DNA from: Panax quinquefolius
Taxonomy: Eukaryota; Streptophyta; Magnoliopsida; Apiales; Araliaceae
Direction: 5' to 3'
Length of the DNA: 64,000 bases
Assembly (NCBI GenBank): GCA_020205615.1
Contig: CM035173.1
Coordinates: forward strand, 54,507,800-54,571,799
Numbering within the stretch: position 1 is the stretch's first letter; each line of letters starts with the position of its first letter. Of the stretch, positions 10,879 to 21,198 are shown one piece after another. The notes under the pieces were generated by a model, which was not told the origin of the DNA, ran no database searches, and was given only the letters and a program-made list of their open reading frames with translations. A program made the translations under genes and the position numbers.

Positions 10879-12036
10879 GGAAAATATAGTTTCGATAATT
10901 GCACATTTTGGGGCTCAAAATATTACAGTACAATACCTTTAACTTTTCTTTCATTTTTAATTAAGTCCTGCAAGTATTATCAAACTTGCACCACCGCCCC
11001 TAATAGTAAATCATGTGAATTAATAGTGCAATCATGTGAAAATACGAATTACAGTATAGTACCTCCATCTATACCTCCATTTTTAACTTAGTCATTCAAG
11101 TATTATCAATTTTGCACCACCTCCCCTAATAGTATAAGAATGTGAATCAATAGTACACACATGTGAACAAATAGTTATAATCATGTGAATTAATAGCAAT
11201 TAATTCCTCATTTACCTAATTAATTACCTGGTTGGTCAATATAACTTCCAGACATCAATTACTATCGAAATAAATGTCGATTTCCACTAACACTAATAAT
11301 CAGAACACAATGGAAATATTTTTCTCAACAATTTCATTTTTGAAATTCCGAAGTTTGACTTTTTCTGAAAAAGTCAACTATTGACTTTTTGACCAAAAAG
11401 TCAACCCCGACAAATTTTGTTTTTATAGTCTATTTCTACTAATTTTATCGTTTTGGACTCAAATATCACGTCCGCGTCTCCAAATTCAACTCCGAACTCA
11501 AATTTGATTTTTAATAACATTTATCATTAATATTATAACTCACAATATTTAACAACCAAGTCGTTCCCAGGAAAGAGGGGGCTTTTCGGTAAGGATTTCT
11601 CCCTATTGGCGCGCAATTAGATTATCTAACCTCTCATTGACAGAACATCTAGACATTGTCAATATTGCAATTAATAATATGAATAACTTTGTCGTCTCAA
11701 TTATTTATTTAATAATATAACATATTATACAGATGACACTGTGACAATAATTGAATCAATCATATGAGAGATATGATGCAGCAATTACTGTAGCAATAAT
11801 TAAGTATAACTGAGTGACTTCTCACGTAAGCATCAATAATCAATACCGTGTGCTACTATGCAACCACACGTATTACTGTACTTTTATCGCCGATTATTTT
11901 ATGACAACTTACTTACTTTGAAAAACTTTCACAAATCACCCTTAACTTTAACCTTTTATCAATTTAACCATTTACTAAATAGAATAAAAATTATAAAAAT
12001 TGAATACTTTAATTTTGTAAAATTCAGGGTCTTACA

Positions 12037-12354
12037 ATCTCCCCTCCTTATGAAATTTCGCCCTCAAAATTTACGTACGTACTTGATATTCGAAGAGATG
12101 AGAATACCTTACTATATTTTCGGATTGTACCTTCCTGGTTATTTCCCCTGTATCATGATTTTCCCATTGCTCATCTCCTGTATTTCAGATATCATTCTAG
12201 AATATATCTTCAAAATAAAGGTTAATGAACATATCACCATTTATCAACTTATCAAGTAAACAATTTCAGCTTAGGTAAGTCACACACTAGCGAAGTATAT
12301 AACTCGTCTCTCCCCTCCTAGTTCTAGACTCTTATCTCCGCCAGCGACCATATT
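12037..12354 (-). other. Residual internal region of the LARD-like element
   Basis: On the minus strand the end next to the 3' LTR matches the pol terminus (the tail after PHLFDIPGTY in the related copies) and the polypurine tract GGAGGGGAGAT (12038-12047). The other end matches pre-gag leader (compare 37060-37150). Everything between has been lost. Open frames here are not meaningful. Confidence 0.75.
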
Positions 12355-12371
12355 CCTAAGCTCTGATACCA
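12355..12371 (-). other. Primer-binding site (tRNA-iMet type)
   Basis: The minus strand reads TGGTATCAGAGCTTAGG two bases from the end of the 5' LTR, the usual initiator-Met PBS of chromoviruses. Confidence 0.85.
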
Positions 12372-12373
12372 TT

Positions 12374-15360
12374 TGTGACGCACCCAAAATAGGTCCACAC
12401 GACCCGTTCTGAGTCGTCAGATATCACTCTATAAAAATCAAATACAAACTTCATTTATACAACTATTGAACTGTCGTGCAGAGTACTACAACAGATAAGC
12501 TGTGAGTTTTAATACAATATTATCTCGTTGACAGTATCCAAACTCAAATTATTACAATGTCATATAAAATACAGCAGCAAATATTTTAAGACCCCAAAAA
12601 AGAACGAGAAGATTACTATCATATTCATTCTAATGAGGTGCACTTTTGACGCTTTCAAAGTCGGGTTCTCATCACCCTATTGTTGTTCGCCAAAATCAAT
12701 TATTAAGTGACGTATAAAATACGACACACACATCTTAGGACCTCAATACAATTATCTGTTGCATGTCATGCCATTTTATAATGTATTGAGAAACTTTGAC
12801 AATCTCAGACCATCACGCTATTTCCCTGTTATCCCCGCTCGACCCAGCTACACTTTTAATACCTGAAAGGAATTGTGAAACAAAGGGTGAGCACAAATAG
12901 CCCAGTAAAGAATATTATGACTAAAGATAATTAGATTATCAATAGCCTTCGTCAATAATAAATCAGAGATTTAGAACATATGGTAGATGATAAAACTTTT
13001 CAACTATAGTTGCAGCTGAACGAGCAATCCATTAGAAGAGTCAAATAGACCATCAGGTCTATTATTTTCTCCATGTTAAAAGTCCACCAATAATGTTTTA
13101 TCCCTGTAACATCAATGAACAATTCCTGTCCACAATCATATGAATAACTCATAATCATAATTATGATTCTAAATTCCTCTTCGCACCCAGGACGAAGATA
13201 ATTTTCATCACCTATCTTCACCTGAAACATCAAAAATCATGGTTATACCAAATCACAATTCATGCTCATAATCATACTAATAGATTCATCTTTGCACTAT
13301 GGCCAAAGATATTCATTAACAATTCATCTTTGCACTACAGGCCAAAGACATACAACTATATCTTAGAAGAGTCAAGTAGAGCATGATATCTACTATCTTT
13401 TATGAATTAAAAGTGTATAATCAATATGTTATCGCTGAGACTCAGATTAATAAATAATCCACATCATCGAATCATCCCTGCACTACGGCCAAGGATATTC
13501 ATGTAATCATCAATGGTCTTGATTATACCAAATAATCCCTGGTTATAATCATACTAATAACTGTCCATCAGTGCACTACGGGCCAATGATGACTTTTACC
13601 ATATCATCTATAATATTACGGGTCATGATTATACTGAATGATCCCTGGTCATAATCATACCAATAAACAGTTCATCTATGCACATAAGCCAAATATACTC
13701 ATCAATCAATAGTTCATCTTTGCACTTAAGCCAACGATATACAATTGTAAAACCAATAATCAACAATCCATCTTTGCACGTAAGCCAAAGATATACAACT
13801 GTAAAATCAATAATCAACAGTCCATCTATGCACGTAAGCCAAAGATGACTTTCATCACAATATAAGCATGAGGATGATGACAATGATATAAGCATTAATC
13901 AAACGAAATCAAGGATAAATATTAAAGACTTTAAATTTATCCAAATATTATCAATCACTTAATAAATTTATAATCTAATATTATTAATATTATAATATTA
14001 TTTTAATCACTTCTTAAACTTATAAACAATTTATTTCAATTATTTACACTTTAATAAGGTAATCCACATGTATGTGTTATTCCAATGTAATAATAAGGAA
14101 TGGAATAACGTAAGAATTTACGTGCATGCGATTGATCAAGACAAATAGGTTATTCCAACAGAATAATAAATAATGGAACCAGGTCATGCGTAAACGCACA
14201 GATAGGATATTCCGACGGAATAATAAATAATGGAACCATGCCATGCGTAAACGTACAGACAGTATATTCTGACAGAATAATAAAGAATGGAATAATAGAA
14301 GAATTTCACCATGTACGTGGTACTTAGCATAGACAGGTTATTCCAGCATAATAATAAAGAATGAAATAACAAAAGAATTTCACCATATATTCGGTAGTGA
14401 ATACATAGTTATAATCATGTGAAAATACGAATTACAGTATAATACCTCCATCTATACCTCCATTGTTAACTTAGTCATACAAGTATTATCAATCTTGCAA
14501 CACCTCCCCTAATAGTACAATAATATGAATCAATAGTACACACATGTGAACGAATAGTTATAATCATGTGAATTAATAGCAATTAATTCCTTATTTACCT
14601 GGTTGGTCAATATAACTTCCAGACATCAATTACTATCGAAATAAATGTCGATTTCCACTAACACTAATAATCCCAACACAATGGAAATATTTTTCTCAAC
14701 AATTTCATTTTTGAAATTTTGAAGTTTGACTTTTTCTGAAAAAGTCAACTATTTACTTTTTTGACCAAAAAGTCAATCATGGCAAATTTTGTTTTTATAT
14801 TCTAATACTACTAATTTCATCATTCCGGACTCAAATATCACGTTCGCGTCTCTAAATTCAACTCTGAACTCAAATTCGATTTTTAATAACATTCATCATT
14901 AATATTATAAGGATAAGGATTTCTCCCTATTGGCGCGCAATTAGATTATCTAACCTCTCCTTGACAGAACTTCCAGACATTGTCAATATTGCAATTAATA
15001 AAATGAATAACTTTGTCATCTCAATAATTAATGTAATAATATAACATATTATACAGATGATACTGTGACAATAATTGAATCAATAATATTAGAGATATGA
15101 TGCAGCAATTACTGTAGCAATAATTGAGTATAACTGAGTGACTTCTCACGTAAGCATCAATAATCAATACCGTGTGCTACTATGCAACCACGCGTATTAC
15201 TGTACTTTTACCGCTGATTATTTTATGACAACTTACTTACTTTGAAAAACTTTTACATATCACCCTTAACTTTAACCTTTTATCAATTTAACCATTTACT
15301 AAATAGAATAATAATTATAAAAATTGAATACTTTAATTTTGTAAAATTCGAGGTCTTACA
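12374..15360 (-). repeat. 5' LTR of the LARD-like element (3.0 kb)
   Basis: It matches 7855-12036 closely to about position 14050. There a deletion removes most of the central module and several array A units. A second deletion near 14395 removes the TATA region. Hairpin array B is at 13260-13850 and a reduced array A at 14055-14400. The loss of the promoter block from the 5' LTR would silence this copy. Confidence 0.85.
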
Positions 15361-15365
15361 GTAAG

Positions 15366-15617
15366 AGTCAACTCTTGGGTCCCAAACTGGAAAACCTGCC
15401 TCTCCGGTACCCAATGCTCTAACATACCATCCATAAAGCCTGCGAGAACTTGAAACATTTGGAGGGTCATGGAATGCTGTAATAGCTGATCTATAGTCAC
15501 CCTATCTAGGGGTGACATACTATCATACCGGGATCTCAAACGGGATGCCACCAATATTGGTGGGGTGTGATCTATAAGGCTGACTATCGAAGAAGACATT
15601 TGTGTGGGCCATATCAT
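15366..15617 (-). pseudogene. Antisense accessory ORF of Tat A, N-terminal part
   Basis: It starts at ATG 15617 (alternative ATG at 15599, MSSSIV) and is open to the insertion point. Residues LEHWVPERQVFQFGTQELT resemble the LxRWxPET-xxFxF-GxxxxTLED block of plant-mobile-domain/DUF7745-type proteins. The continuation, TLEEYERL, is at 7849 and below, beyond the 7.5-kb insertion. This is strong evidence of one gene of more than 450 codons. I do not know its function. Confidence 0.65.
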
Positions 15618-16683
15618 AAGACCATCTATGGGTCAATGCTGAATATCTTTAGACGTACATATATATGCATAACATTATAAATGCATGACAATCAATAGAT
15701 GCCAATATGATGTAGGGAATGGAAAATAGTATATACATTCCTAAGTACATCATCATCTAGATATATCATATCTGTACAGATAAAAATATAGGGAAATGGA
15801 GCACATATGCCCTACTACTAATAGAGACAAAATTATAGGTCTATGTTGTAATCATTGGTATTCGCCCAGATGCCAGCTTACTATATCAATGATCACAATT
15901 GTTGCAAACTATATTCGGTAATACCTCACAAAGGTCCAATACCGTCAGTTCAGGGTCATCACTCCAAAACACTTCTCCCCAGTGGAAACTACCTACATTT
16001 CAGCCATTGAAGCACATTTCAATGAAGGTCAAGTAACCTTGATGTCACTTGAGCCATTGGCAAGTAAATCCAATGAAGAATCAGAAGCCGTCCGATGATT
16101 TCAACCGTTGATGCACACGTCAGCGAAGGTCAAGCAGCCTTAACGTTATCCTCATTAGGGATTTCATCCGTTGATGTACATTTCAGTGAGGGTTAGGCAA
16201 CCCTGACAAATAAAAACTGTTGGCAGTAACTCCAACATAACACTAGAAAGACTTGGTAATACAAACCAGGGAAGAACATCCTCATCGGGGAGGACCGATG
16301 ATGTAATATGTTATACACATCCTCAAAAGGCAAAGTACATACCAAAAGAGTCTCTTGCACATGAGAAGAACATCTATGGCGGGAAATCTATACCAAGGAT
16401 TAAGGACTTTGGTGATAACCCCAACGTCAACATCCCTAAAGTTCTTGAGAGCTTTGGAAAACACATCCAAATAGTTCATCAGGGTTATATTTGATAACTC
16501 CAATCCCCGTCACAAGTTATGGGAGCAAACAGTCATCACATCCCATTGGAAAATGGTCTGACAAACCACATGTATCATACATTTGCATCATGCTACAGTA
16601 CATTACATCATGAATATCTTGTTGTATTTCAAGTGTTTAGTATTCTTTATCCTATCTATGCTGTTACATTACATGAATATGAT
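15618..16683 (+). other. Tat A 3' region before the LTR
   Basis: Non-coding. It contains a stem-loop tandem array (15993-16207) and otherwise AT-rich sequence. Open frames at 16282-16503 and 16519-16789 show no protein family features. Confidence 0.5.
15993..16207 (+). repeat. Tandem stem-loop units of about 85 bp
   Basis: Three diverged units hold two kinds of stem: CATTGAA (16005-16011) with TTCAATG (16018-16024), and AAGGT/CAAGTA/ACCTT at 16025-16040. The third unit has AGGGT/TAGGCA/ACCCT at 16189-16204. A further pair is CATTGG...CCAATG near 16050-16075. Confidence 0.65.
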
Positions 16684-16692
16684 AAAAAGGGG
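16684..16692 (+). other. Polypurine tract of Tat A
   Basis: AAAAAGGGG lies just upstream of the LTR start TGTAGACACTC at 16697, where plus-strand synthesis is primed. Confidence 0.65.
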
Positions 16693-16760
16693 CATCTGTA
16701 GACACTCGAAATTTTTCATTCCTCTTACTAACCTTACAGGAGGTCAGCATCGTCTTTCAG

Positions 16761-17250
16761 AGATAACCCTGGAGGACAAACTCAACTAAGTCCCAGAAAA
16801 AACCCTGGGATACCCACTCTTCACCATCTCGGAGATAACCTCGGGATCTTCAGTTTCAACCTCGGAGATAACCCCGAGGACTGCGGTTAGAATTCCGGAG
16901 ACAACACCGGAGACATTTGTAATCTCGGAGACAACCCCAAGATATTTAGTCCTAATCCCAGAGACAACCCCGGGTTCTTCAATCCAACGTCAAAGATAAC
17001 ACCAAGGAATGCAGTTATAGTTTCGGAGATAACCCCAGAAATGCTCTTTTTCGCTACCAATAGTCAGTTTCAACACTCGGTAATAGTCCCAAGGCACTCA
17101 TTCCCCAAACCCAGAGATAACCCCGGGAGGTCAGACACACCTCAAAAACAAACCTAAGGATGATCAACACCTACAACACTCCAATCTTAGAAATAGCCTT
17201 GAGCAACGACCGTTAAATCAGCTCAAACCAGAGATAACCTCTGTGAGGTG
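16761..17250 (+). repeat. U3 hairpin minisatellite, Tat LTR
   Basis: About ten units of 38-50 bp share the loop AGATAACC or AGACAACC flanked by arms. CCTCGG (16860-16865) pairs with CCGAGG (16874-16879). Other units have CCGG/CCGG, CCAG/CTGG-like and decayed arms. The array lies upstream of the TATA box, so it is in U3. Confidence 0.75.
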
Positions 17251-17614
17251 CAGAATCATCATTTTAGCATCTCGATCCCACATTGCGTCATCTCAAACAA
17301 CATTCAAACATACATTCTACACGAAAACGTCCTACAAGAACAAAAGAGCTCCAATACCGAGTTACTACTGCACAAGACAGCACACTAGATAGAATTTGAA
17401 GCTTGAAGACCAATGGCATGGTCCCATCTTCCTGACTTCGTACAACCTCTAATCCTAGGTCATTGTGTAGCTCTCGATAACAGCATGCTGAAAAATGTCT
17501 TATACACCTCGACCGGATTCTCAGATTGAAATTCTGAAAGTTCAAGCGAATAACACGTTGCACGCGTACACGTACTTTGAGATAGTGTGATCCATAGAGC
17601 CCGAGGCATCCCGG

Positions 17615-17677
17615 GCAGCCGTAGGTACATCTATGGCTACCGCAGGTACATCTGTGGCTGTCGCATGTACACCTACG
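17615..17677 (+). repeat. Three 21-bp direct repeats before the TATA box
   Basis: Units GCAGCCGTAGGTACATCTATG-like at 17615, 17636 and 17657. The second Tat LTR has only one such segment. They may be promoter-proximal elements. The Cys-rich minus-strand frame across them is an artefact of the repeat. Confidence 0.6.
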
Positions 17678-17688
17678 GCTCCCCCCTC

Positions 17689-17696
17689 TATAAATA
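17689..17696 (+). promoter_or_regulatory. TATA box, Tat LTR
   Basis: TATAAATA in CTATAAATAGAGGG, conserved at 20851 in the other LTR and followed by GCCATTTT and the AAACTGAGTGCTTTC block. Confidence 0.65.
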
Positions 17697-17971
17697 GAGG
17701 GTTTGGGGCAGCCATTTTGCATAGAGAAAAGGCACGAAAGCCCTGTTCAATTTGCTCTGTACACACTATAAACTGAGTGCTTTCTCATTTTAAACACTTA
17801 TGAGCTTCTATATTGTTATATTTTTACCAGCGTGAGCCATGTGTTCATCGATTTAAAGTCATTGAAGTCTTCTTTGGTAGTCCACTGTAAGCCTTCTTAC
17901 ACTTTCTAAAGCCTTTCTCCACTACTGTGCACACACAGTTCTGCACGTTGAGAGTCGTGTTGCGTGTGTAT

Positions 17972-17991
17972 GCCCAGACTTCGGTCTGTGG
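17972..17991 (+). other. Leader stem-loop with TTCG tetraloop
   Basis: CAGAC (17975-17979), TTCG and GTCTG (17984-17988) lie within GCC...T-GGC. The same site in the other LTR (21133-21154) has a different stem that still pairs. Downstream of the TATA box, so probably transcribed. Confidence 0.55.
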
Positions 17992-18003
17992 CTTTTATTT
18001 CTT

Positions 18004-18021
18004 TATATATATATATATATT

Positions 18022-18052
<31 letters not shown>

Positions 18053-18280
18053 CTAACATTGTGGAGTTATGCCTCGATTGAGCCTGGATTTTACATTTGG
18101 GCGTTTATTTCTTTTATATATATATACTTATATATAAACTGTTGTCGAACTCTGTTCGATGAGCCTTGATTTACATCCAGAGCATTTACTGCTTTTATAT
18201 ATATAAATACTTATATATATGTTGTTGCTATCAAACTTTGTTTGATTGAGCCTGAATTTCATATCTCGTGTGCGTTCTCG

Positions 18281-18349
<69 letters not shown>

Positions 18350-18691
18350 TTGATCATAATTAACAAAACGAGCCTGGATCGATATATGTCCAAAGTCGTT
18401 TATAAACTTATATATATATTTACATTTTTAGTCTGGCTTAGAGTTTATTTCGTGGCCTTTTACCGCTTTATTTATATTTCTGTCAGGCTTGGAGTTTACT
18501 TCGTAGCCTTTTACAATTTTATTTATATTTTTTCCAACCTGGAGTTTACTTCGAGGATGTTGATCACTTTATTGCTTTATTTATATTTTCTCAATCCCCC
18601 ACGGAGGTGCTTCGTGGTGGTTGATTGGTTTTTACTGCTTTATTTATATTTGTAATCCCCCATGGAGATGCTTCGTGGTGGTTGATTGTTT

Positions 18692-18756
<65 letters not shown>
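18004..18756. repeat. Microsatellite cluster and 60-100-bp tandem units in Tat A LTR
   Basis: (TA)n at 18004-18051, 18110-18135 and 18283-18347 (about 65 bp), (CA)n at 18693-18730 and (TA)n at 18731-18756. Between them are repeats with a GAGCCTGGATTT-like core and stems TCGAAC/TCT/GTTCGA (18145-18159) and TCAAAC/TTT/GTTTGA (18231-18245). Tyr/Ile- and His/Thr-rich frames here are microsatellite translations. Confidence 0.85.
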
Positions 18757-18759
<3 letters not shown>

Positions 18760-19525
18760 TGCTTATATATAACTGTTTACATCTTTCATACAAATTGCTA
18801 CATCATGTGAGCCTAGGAATCATGTGATCACAGATTCAGTCTACTGAATCTAGATTCGGTTCTCGTGATGGACTTTTTCAGCTGTACATGGCTTGTATAT
18901 TATTCACGGTGTTCGAATTTCCTTAGATGGCTCTCATGCACACATGGAGTTCGGCACTACTATGTATATTATTTTCTCGAAGATGCTTGACATCTCAAAA
19001 AATAAAAGCAATCAAGTCGAATACACGATAAAAATGGAAGTATCAAAGGCCTCAATTACTATTGAGCACAATGGTTTGAAAAACCTCTTTTTACAAAACA
19101 TCACTGCTATATCTTGTTAAAACTGAATTTTACAAAGAAATTCAAATCCTTTGTATATAGGTGCGAACGAGGCATAACACTACTTCCAAATAATTGCACA
19201 TTGATCCACACACACACACACACACACGTTCATATAACAGTTTAACTAAATGGTGGCGGTCACCGTGGCAACACGGATCTCAGGGGGTGCCTAACACCTT
19301 CCCTCCGCATAACCAAGTCCCCGGACCCTAACTAATCTCGGTTTTACAGACCCGTTAAGCAGTGTCACATCACTAGGTCAATGTGCGAATCTTTTCTCGG
19401 TTGTGTTGGTATAACCATTTAAAAAACCAACTGGCGACTCTTACAATCCAATTATCGACATATACATGTCGAACCTTTTCATAACTTGTTTTTTCAAACA
19501 AATCTCAGCTAACATGAGAACACCA

Positions 19526-20066
19526 AAGATGTCTCAGGATCTTTCAGAATGGATCGTCGTTGGGTTCCCCCAGTCTTTGGTGTCTTGGGACTTATTTCTG
19601 AATGTTGTTGTGGAGAGGATTTTGGCTTTCCTCTTTGAGGTTAACCGCACCATAGATAGTTCCATCTCTTATGGATTTGTGTTTCTCTTTGAGGATTCAA
19701 CCGCAGTGTAGATGGTCGCTGATTTTTCTCCCATTTATGCGAGGAGACCAGGTAGTTCCATCCCTGTGGTCTAAGCCGATGAAGTGTGGTTTAAACTGTC
19801 CCACAGATGGTCGCCGATGTATTCCCATGTATGGGGGAAATCAGGTAGTTCCATCTCTTATGGTTTTATTTGAAAGGTTAAAGGATGATCCCAGTATCGT
19901 TGAAAGGATTTTGTGTTTTTGTAGGGGTGAGATCGCACCGTGAATGGCTGCCTATGTACTCCCATTGATGAGGGGAGATCAGGTCTACGTAGTTCGAGCC
20001 TAGCATGAAAAGGTTCGAAAGATTAACAAAGTTGAAGGGTGTGGATTATTTTGTTTTTGTAGTTAG
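19526..20066 (-). repeat. Inverted copy of Tat 3' region between two Tat LTRs
   Basis: The reverse complement matches about 5575-6110, including the GAACTACG/CGTAGG units, the TCAGAATGGATCG block and the CTTTGGTGTCTTGGGA block. It directly abuts the truncated LTR of element A on the left and the LTR start of element B at 20067 on the right. It is either a remnant of a third, inverted Tat copy or a rearrangement. Confidence 0.75.
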
Positions 20067-20124
20067 TGTAGACACTCAAAACTTTTGCATTCGTATTACT
20101 AACCTTGTAGGAAAGCAGAATCGT

Positions 20125-20460
20125 CTTCTAGAGATAACCTTGGAGGTCAAATCAGCTCAATCCAAGAGACAACCCCGGGATACTCAGTTTTCCATCTCGG
20201 AGACAACCCCGAATGCTCAATTCTAGTCTCGGAAATAACCCCAGGAGATTCAGTGCCAACATCGGAGATAACCCCGAGGGATGCAGTTTCAGGTCCAGAG
20301 ATAACCCCGGAGAAGTCCGTTCTAACCCCCATAGGTCAGGCACACCTCAGAGACAACCCTGAGGACATTCAGTACCTACATTAGCCCAATCTCAGAGATA
20401 ACCTTGAGCAACGACTACTTAATCACCCTAGAGCCAGAGATAACCCTGGTGAGGGGTAAA
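20125..20460 (+). repeat. U3 hairpin minisatellite, second Tat LTR
   Basis: Same loop as the first LTR, AGA(T/C)AACC. CCTCAG (20345-20350) pairs with CTGAGG (20359-20364), and CCAG (20434-20437) with CTGG (20446-20449). Compare CCTCGG/CCGAGG at 16860-16879. Confidence 0.75.
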
Positions 20461-20850
20461 TTTATCATTTTTCCACCTCTATCCCACATTCACGCCAGCT
20501 CAACATCATTTCATACCACATTCTACACAGAAGTGTCCCACAAGGACCATAACTCAAATCCCGAGTGACTACTACACAAGATAGTTCACCAGATAAAATT
20601 TGAAGACTTGAAGATCTGGTCATGGACTTATCTTCCCGGCTTCGTAAAACCTATTATCCCATGTTGTTTTGTATCTCTCGACAACAACATTTCGAAAAGG
20701 TATTATATGCCTCAATTAGATGCCCGGATTGAAAGTTATGAAGGTTCGAGCGGATAACGCGTTGTATGCGTGGACGTACTTCGAGGCGGCGGGGTCCAAA
20801 GAGCCCGGGGCATCCCGGGTAGCAGCAGGTGGACTTGCGGCTCCCCTGTC

Positions 20851-20858
20851 TATAAATA
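20851..20858 (+). promoter_or_regulatory. TATA box, Tat B 5' LTR
   Basis: TATAAATA in the same context as 17689-17696. Confidence 0.65.
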
Positions 20859-21162
20859 GAGGGCTTGGGGTGGCCATTTTCAAGAGAGAAAAGGCAAGGA
20901 AGCCCCACCCATTTTGCTTTGTACACACTTTAAACTGAGTGCTTTCTTTTTCCATACACCTGTGAGCTTATGTTTTGATATTTTTTACTGGTGGAAACCT
21001 AGTATTCATTCATTTAAATCTATCTGAAGTCTTCTTGGCAGCCCACTATAAGACATCTCAGATTTCTTTTAGATTTTCTCCACTTTCATTCACATAGACT
21101 TATTCACGTTGAGAGTCGTGTTGCGTGTGTATGCCCGGGTCGTTGATCCGTGGCCTTTACAA

Positions 21163-21198
<36 letters not shown>

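Larger units (their letters stand above)
7855..12036 (-). repeat. 3' LTR of the LARD-like element (4.2 kb)
   Basis: It is collinear with 12374-15360 and with the LTRs at 22739, 37169, 41557, 44787 and 56458. It contains hairpin array B (8740-9340), an AT-rich central module (about 9360-10135), hairpin array A (10140-10680), a TATTTATA at 10871-10878 (TATAAATA on the sense strand), and repeated ACTATTAGGGGAGGTGGTGC-like blocks near 11000-11160. Open stretches inside it carry no protein signature. Confidence 0.85.
7855..15360 (-). mobile_element. Tekay-like LTR element with minimal internal region (LARD-like)
   Basis: Two long LTRs (4182 and 2987 bp) flank 337 bp. The tRNA-iMet-type PBS at 12355-12371 and the polypurine tract at 12038-12047 set the orientation as minus. 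Ends are TGTAAGACC...CGTCACA on that strand. Flanks GTAGA (7850-7854) and GTAAG (15361-15365) fit a 5-bp TSD with two changes. Removing the element restores a sensible reading frame in the host ORF. The internal region fuses the end of pol to pre-gag leader, so all coding capacity is gone. Confidence 0.85.
765..19525 (+). mobile_element. Tat-lineage Ty3/Gypsy retrotransposon A (5'-truncated, interrupted)
   Basis: Domain order is protease flank, RT, RNase H, second (archaeal-type) RNase H, integrase, long 3' region, antisense accessory ORF, polypurine tract and 3' LTR. The duplicated RNase H and the accessory ORF in the long 3' region are hallmarks of the Tat clade (Ogre, Retand and relatives). 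The 5' LTR, gag and protease core are missing. A 7.5-kb element at 7855-15360 splits the accessory ORF, and the 3' LTR lacks its last 55-60 bases. It is full of in-frame stops and cannot be active. Confidence 0.85.
16697..19525 (+). repeat. 3' LTR of Tat A (3'-truncated)
   Basis: It starts TGTAGACACTC and is collinear with 20067-22013. It is longer (2.8 versus 1.9 kb) because of microsatellites and minisatellite growth. It holds a U3 hairpin array, a TATA box at 17689, a stem with a TTCG loop at 17972-17991, and a conserved GGGGTGCCTAACACC block near 19285. After GAGAACACCAAAGA it lacks the final 55-60 bp seen in the second LTR and runs into inverted 3'-region sequence. Confidence 0.85.

Noticed and set aside
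11858..12259. 133-codon hydrophobic ORF
   Set aside because: It spans the LTR end, the polypurine tract and a deleted internal region of the LARD-like element. AT-rich chance frame.
17288..17722. Minus-strand Cys/His-rich ORF that looks like a metal-binding protein
   Set aside because: The Cys/His pattern comes from the 21-bp direct repeats upstream of the TATA box. It does not persist in the second LTR.
17927..18827. Several plus-strand ORFs rich in Tyr/Ile or His/Thr
   Set aside because: They are translations of (TA)n and (CA)n microsatellites inside the Tat LTR and have no conserved protein content.
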